From Lachnospiraceae bacterium (GTDB lineage Bacteria > Bacillota > Clostridia > Lachnospirales > Lachnospiraceae): a stretch of 64,000 nucleotides of DNA. A model generated the notes under the pieces. That model made no database searches, had not been told where the DNA came from, and saw only the letters and a list, made by a program, of their open reading frames with translations. The stretch spans positions 1 to 64,000 of the forward strand of contig SFDP01000021.1 in the NCBI GenBank assembly GCA_004558185.1. Reading direction: 5' to 3'. This document shows positions 60,425 through 64,000 of this stretch, in pieces (within the stretch, counting starts at the first letter, position 1; each line of letters starts with the position of its first letter). The position numbers and the translations under genes are program-made.

Positions 60425-60479
60425 CTGCACCCTCAGACAAGTAACGCAAAGGAAATATAAAGAAAGGTGCGTAAGATCC

Positions 60480-61985
60480 ATGAATTTAAGACCAGAAGAG
60501 ATCAGTTCAGTCATTAAGGATCAGATTAAGAGATATGCCGCAGATATGGAAGTATCCGATGTGGGTACTGTCATTCAGGTAGCCGATGGTATAGCTCGTG
60601 TGCACGGTCTGGAAAATGCAATGCAGGGAGAATTATTGGAATTCCCCGGTGAGATATATGGAATGGTATTGAACCTGGAAGAGGATAACGTTGGTGCGGT
60701 TTTATTAGGAAATCACAGAAACGTTAATGAAGGAGATATCGTAAAGACCACGGGAAGAGTAGTAGAGGTTCCCGTAGGCGATGCATTGTGCGGCCGTGTA
60801 GTAAATTCCTTAGGACAGCCCATTGATGGAAAAGGACCCATTGCAACCGATAAATATCGTCAGATCGAGAGAGTTGCTTCCGGTGTAATTACCAGAAAAT
60901 CCGTAGATACACCTCTGCAGACCGGTATCAAGGCGATTGACTCCATGGTGCCCATCGGCAGGGGACAGAGAGAGTTGATTATCGGTGACAGGCAGACCGG
61001 TAAAACGGCTATTGCCATTGACACGATCATTAACCAGAAGGGACAAGGGGTAAAATGTATTTATGTGGCTATCGGCCAGAAGGCATCTACCGTTGCCAAT
61101 ATCGTTAAGACGTTGGAAGAAGCCGGTGCGATGGCGTATACCACAGTAGTCGTTTCTACCGCCAGTGAACTGGCACCCCTGCAGTATATTGCACCCTATT
61201 CCGGCTGTGCCATTGGGGAAGAATGGATGGAGCAGGGAGAAGACGTGCTGGTGGTTTATGACGACCTGACCAAGCACGCAGCCGCTTACCGTACTCTGTC
61301 ACTGCTTCTGAAAAGACCGCCGGGGCGTGAAGCCTATCCTGGTGATGTATTCTATCTGCACTCCAGACTATTGGAAAGAGCAGCCAGAATGAACGAACAG
61401 TATGGAGGCGGTTCCCTGACTGCATTGCCGATTATCGAAACTCAGGCAGGTGACGTATCAGCATATATTCCTACCAACGTCATTTCCATTACTGACGGCC
61501 AGATTTATCTGGAAACCGAAATGTTCAACTCCGGCTTCCGGCCGGCAGTAAATGCGGGTCTTTCTGTATCCCGAGTGGGTGGTGCCGCACAGATCAAGGC
61601 GATGAAGAAGATTGCTGCTCCTATCCGTGTGGAACTGGCGCAGTATCGAGAGCTGGCGGCATTTGCACAGTTTGGTTCCGAATTGGATGCGGATACTAAG
61701 GAGAAGCTGGCACAGGGTGAGCGGATCAAGGAGATTTTAAAGCAGCCGCAGTACCAGCCCATGCCGGTGCAGTATCAGGTAATTATTATCTATGTTGCTA
61801 CAAATAAATACCTTTTAGATGTGGAAGTAGAGGATATTACCCGTTTTGAAAAAGAATTTTTCGAGTTTTTAGATACAAAATATCCGGAGATTCCCAATTC
61901 CATTGCTGAACAGAAAGTGATCTCTGAGGAAACGGAGGACACATTGAAAAAGGCGATTGAAGAGTTTAAGAAACAGTTTAATTAG
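60480..61985 (+). CDS. atpA: ATP synthase F1 subunit alpha
   Basis: Regulatory nucleotide-binding subunit of 501 residues with P-loop GDRQTGKT (about 169-176) and the PAVNAGLSVSRVGGAAQ block. GAAAGGTG lies nine bases before the ATG. Length is as expected. Confidence 0.98.
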   Translation: MNLRPEEISSVIKDQIKRYAADMEVSDVGTVIQVADGIARVHGLENAMQGELLEFPGEIYGMVLNLEEDNVGAVLLGNHRNVNEGDIVKTTGRVVEVPVGDALCGRVVNSLGQPIDGKGPIATDKYRQIERVASGVITRKSVDTPLQTGIKAIDSMVPIGRGQRELIIGDRQTGKTAIAIDTIINQKGQGVKCIYVAIGQKASTVANIVKTLEEAGAMAYTTVVVSTASELAPLQYIAPYSGCAIGEEWMEQGEDVLVVYDDLTKHAAAYRTLSLLLKRPPGREAYPGDVFYLHSRLLERAARMNEQYGGGSLTALPIIETQAGDVSAYIPTNVISITDGQIYLETEMFNSGFRPAVNAGLSVSRVGGAAQIKAMKKIAAPIRVELAQYRELAAFAQFGSELDADTKEKLAQGERIKEILKQPQYQPMPVQYQVIIIYVATNKYLLDVEVEDITRFEKEFFEFLDTKYPEIPNSIAEQKVISEETEDTLKKAIEEFKKQFN

Positions 61986-62001
61986 GAAAAGGTGACAGAT
62001 T

Positions 62002-62859
62002 ATGGCTTCCATGAGAGACATAAAAAGGCGTAAGGGCAGTATACAAAGTACCCAGCAAATCACGAAAGCAATGAAACTGGTTTCCACCGTTAAACTGCAG
62101 AGAGCGAAGCAGCGGGCAGAACAGTCCCAGTCCTATTTTACGGGAATGTACCAGACGGTGCAGAAAATGCTTGCTAAGACCGGCAATATTGACCATCCAT
62201 ATTTGCGCTCTACCGGCTCAGATAAAAAGCTGGTGATTATGATTACCTCCAACCGCGGACTGGCAGGAGGATATAACTCTAACGTGGTAAAGCTCATTAC
62301 CCAGGGTGATTTTGAGAAAGATAAGGTTATGGTTACTGCCATTGGTAAAAAGGGTAAGGATGCCATGGTAAGAATGAAGTACGAGCTGGCAGGGGATTAT
62401 TCAGATATGATCGAAGAGCCCACCTATCAGAATGCCATGGATATTGCCAAAGAGGCATTGGATATTTATGCCAGGCAAGAAGTGGGAGAGATTTATCTGG
62501 CCTACACCCATTTTAAGAATACGGTCGTTCATGAGCCTGTTTTAATGAAGCTGCTGCCTGTTGAACCGGGCATAGACACCGGGGTTCAGGAAGGGGATAA
62601 TATTCCCATGAATTTTGAACCGAGAGAAGAGGAAGCGTTGGCTCTGCTTATTCCCAAATATATCACCAGTCTGATTTATGGGGGAATGGTAGAGGCGGTA
62701 GCCAGTGAAAACGGTGCGAGAATGCAGGCTATGGACTCAGCAACCAGTAACGCAGAAGAAATGATCAGTGATTTGACCCTGCTGTATAACAGAGCCCGTC
62801 AGGGTTCCATTACACAGGAATTAACAGAAATAATTGCCGGGGCACAGGCGATCTCTTAG
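62002..62859 (+). CDS. atpG: ATP synthase F1 subunit gamma
   Basis: Central-stalk subunit of 285 residues with the N-terminal helix MASMRDIKRRKGSIQSTQQI and the C-terminal helix ARQGSITQELTEIIAGA that turn inside the F1 hexamer. It lies 16 bases after atpA. Confidence 0.97.
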   Translation: MASMRDIKRRKGSIQSTQQITKAMKLVSTVKLQRAKQRAEQSQSYFTGMYQTVQKMLAKTGNIDHPYLRSTGSDKKLVIMITSNRGLAGGYNSNVVKLITQGDFEKDKVMVTAIGKKGKDAMVRMKYELAGDYSDMIEEPTYQNAMDIAKEALDIYARQEVGEIYLAYTHFKNTVVHEPVLMKLLPVEPGIDTGVQEGDNIPMNFEPREEEALALLIPKYITSLIYGGMVEAVASENGARMQAMDSATSNAEEMISDLTLLYNRARQGSITQELTEIIAGAQAIS

Positions 62860-62945
62860 AGCGCCTGCAGTCAGTGATTGTCGGTTTCCAAGAAGGCGAT
62901 AATTGCTCAAAGGCAGAAGGAAAAACAGAGAGAAAGGAAACAGTG

Positions 62946-64000
62946 ATGGCAGGAACAAACATAGGAAAAATCACACAGATTATCGGTGCTGTTTTAGACG
63001 TAAAGTTCCAGGAAGGAAACTTGCCGGAAATTAACGAAGCGATCAGAATCACCAGAAAAAATGGTGAAGTTCTGGTTGTGGAAGTGGCACAGCATTTGGG
63101 TGATGACATTGTGAGATGTATTGCCATGGGTCCTACCGACGGTTTGGTTAGAGGGATGGATGCAGAAGCTACGGGTGCACCCATTTCGGTTCCCGTAGGA
63201 GAAAATACCTTAGGCCGTATTTTTAACGTTTTGGGTGAACCCATTGACAATAAGCCTGCACCGGAGGCGGTGTCTTATGATCCCATTCACAGGGCGGCAC
63301 CGGAGTTTTCCGAGCAGGCGACAGAATCAGAACTGCTGGAAACCGGTATTAAGGTCGTAGACCTTCTTTGTCCCTATCAGAAGGGTGGTAAAATCGGTCT
63401 CTTCGGGGGTGCCGGCGTAGGAAAGACAGTATTGATTCAGGAATTGATTCGTAATATAGCGACAGAGCATGGGGGTTACTCCGTATTTACCGGAGTAGGA
63501 GAACGTACCCGTGAGGGTAATGATCTGTATCATGAGATGACGGATACCGGAGTTATTGATAAGACTACCATGGTATTCGGACAGATGAATGAGCCGCCGG
63601 GAGCCAGAATGAGAGTGGGACTGACCGGCCTTACCATGGCAGAGTATTTCCGTGACAAGGGTGGAAAGGATGTATTGCTTTTTATTGATAATATTTTCCG
63701 CTTTACCCAGGCTGGCTCTGAGGTATCTGCACTTTTGGGACGTATGCCCTCGGCAGTAGGTTATCAGCCTACCTTACAGACGGAGATGGGTGCCCTTCAG
63801 GAGCGCATTACCTCCACCAAGAATGGTTCCATTACTTCCGTTCAGGCCGTATATGTGCCTGCAGATGACTTGACAGACCCGGCTCCGGCAACCACCTTTG
63901 CCCACCTGGATGCAACTACCGTTTTATCCCGTTCTATCGTGGAATTGGGTATTTATCCGGCAGTTGATCCTCTGGAATCCACCTCTCGTATCCTGGATCC
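62946..64000 (+). CDS. atpD: ATP synthase F1 subunit beta (partial, cut by window end)
   Basis: Catalytic subunit; only the first 351 codons are inside the window. The N-terminus reads MAGTNIGKITQIIGAVLDVK, the P-loop GGAGVGKT is near residue 157, and VLLFIDNIFRFTQAGSEVSA follows. The frame is open to the last base. GAAAGGAAACAG precedes the ATG. The atpC gene is expected just beyond the window. Confidence 0.97.
   Translation, partial: MAGTNIGKITQIIGAVLDVKFQEGNLPEINEAIRITRKNGEVLVVEVAQHLGDDIVRCIAMGPTDGLVRGMDAEATGAPISVPVGENTLGRIFNVLGEPIDNKPAPEAVSYDPIHRAAPEFSEQATESELLETGIKVVDLLCPYQKGGKIGLFGGAGVGKTVLIQELIRNIATEHGGYSVFTGVGERTREGNDLYHEMTDTGVIDKTTMVFGQMNEPPGARMRVGLTGLTMAEYFRDKGGKDVLLFIDNIFRFTQAGSEVSALLGRMPSAVGYQPTLQTEMGALQERITSTKNGSITSVQAVYVPADDLTDPAPATTFAHLDATTVLSRSIVELGIYPAVDPLESTSRILD

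Overview
The window looks like a chromosomal segment of an anaerobic Clostridia bacterium, most likely a Lachnospiraceae. The support is the gene order hprK-murB-rapZ-whiA-crh-like, the hrcA-grpE-dnaK-dnaJ cluster behind a perfect CIRCE operator, a DUF6465 protein (a family I associate with Lachnospiraceae), a PdaA/SleB-type sporulation and cell-wall gene set, and an F-type ATP synthase whose c subunit carries a sodium-binding signature. Almost all genes are on the + strand. I see no rRNA, tRNA, CRISPR array, transposase or prophage.

Layout. 1-3.7 kb: a PrsA/SurA-like foldase and a large secreted beta-helix protein with a C-terminal F5/8-type domain. 3.8-10.8 kb: a YesN/YesM-type two-component system facing a carbohydrate ABC importer (lipoprotein and two permeases, no ATPase); with the beta-helix protein this resembles a glycan-uptake locus. 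10.9-14.7 kb: a PdaA-type deacetylase, a DUF1846 protein, a DUF378 membrane protein and a YitT protein. 15-24.5 kb: ftsH, uvrC, hprK, murB, rapZ, whiA, a Crh-like HPr paralogue and fba. 24.7-29 kb: an ABC exporter with a membrane-anchored protein of unknown function. 29-35.7 kb: cyclophilin, a GNAT protein, azlCD, a MurJ/SpoVB-type flippase, a DUF3048 lipoprotein and a CobS-like protein. 36-42.8 kb: a complete branched-chain amino acid importer (livJHMGF), a cytidylate-kinase-like protein and an aminotransferase. 42.9-48.2 kb: a patatin-like protein, uppP, DUF6465 and a NatA/NatB system whose permease is fused to a CPBP protease. 48.2-53.3 kb: the heat-shock operon. 53.4-57.4 kb: Sua5/TsaC, rpiB, upp, a dCMP-deaminase-like enzyme and a SleB-type hydrolase. 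57.5-64 kb: atpZ-I-B-E-F-H-A-G-D, with atpD cut by the window end.

The most unusual content is between the genes. First, there is a dispersed family of short hairpin modules, always in the sense direction. The complete copies begin with a related GGATT(T)GTG/CACAATCC-type stem, and most copies end with a hairpin and a ready-made Shine-Dalgarno sequence (GAATGRGAGGAA-like) directly before a start codon. Three sub-types occur (called A, B and C here). The two long B copies both precede branched-chain amino acid transport genes (azlD and livJ). Second, there is a MITE-like family of about 135-150 bp with terminal inverted repeats GTAACTATTCAGAGCC: three full copies in both orientations and two end fragments. 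These two families are the best candidates for something undescribed. Several repeat-borne ATG codons lie in frame upstream of true starts, so I moved many start codons downstream to the one with a properly spaced Shine-Dalgarno sequence.
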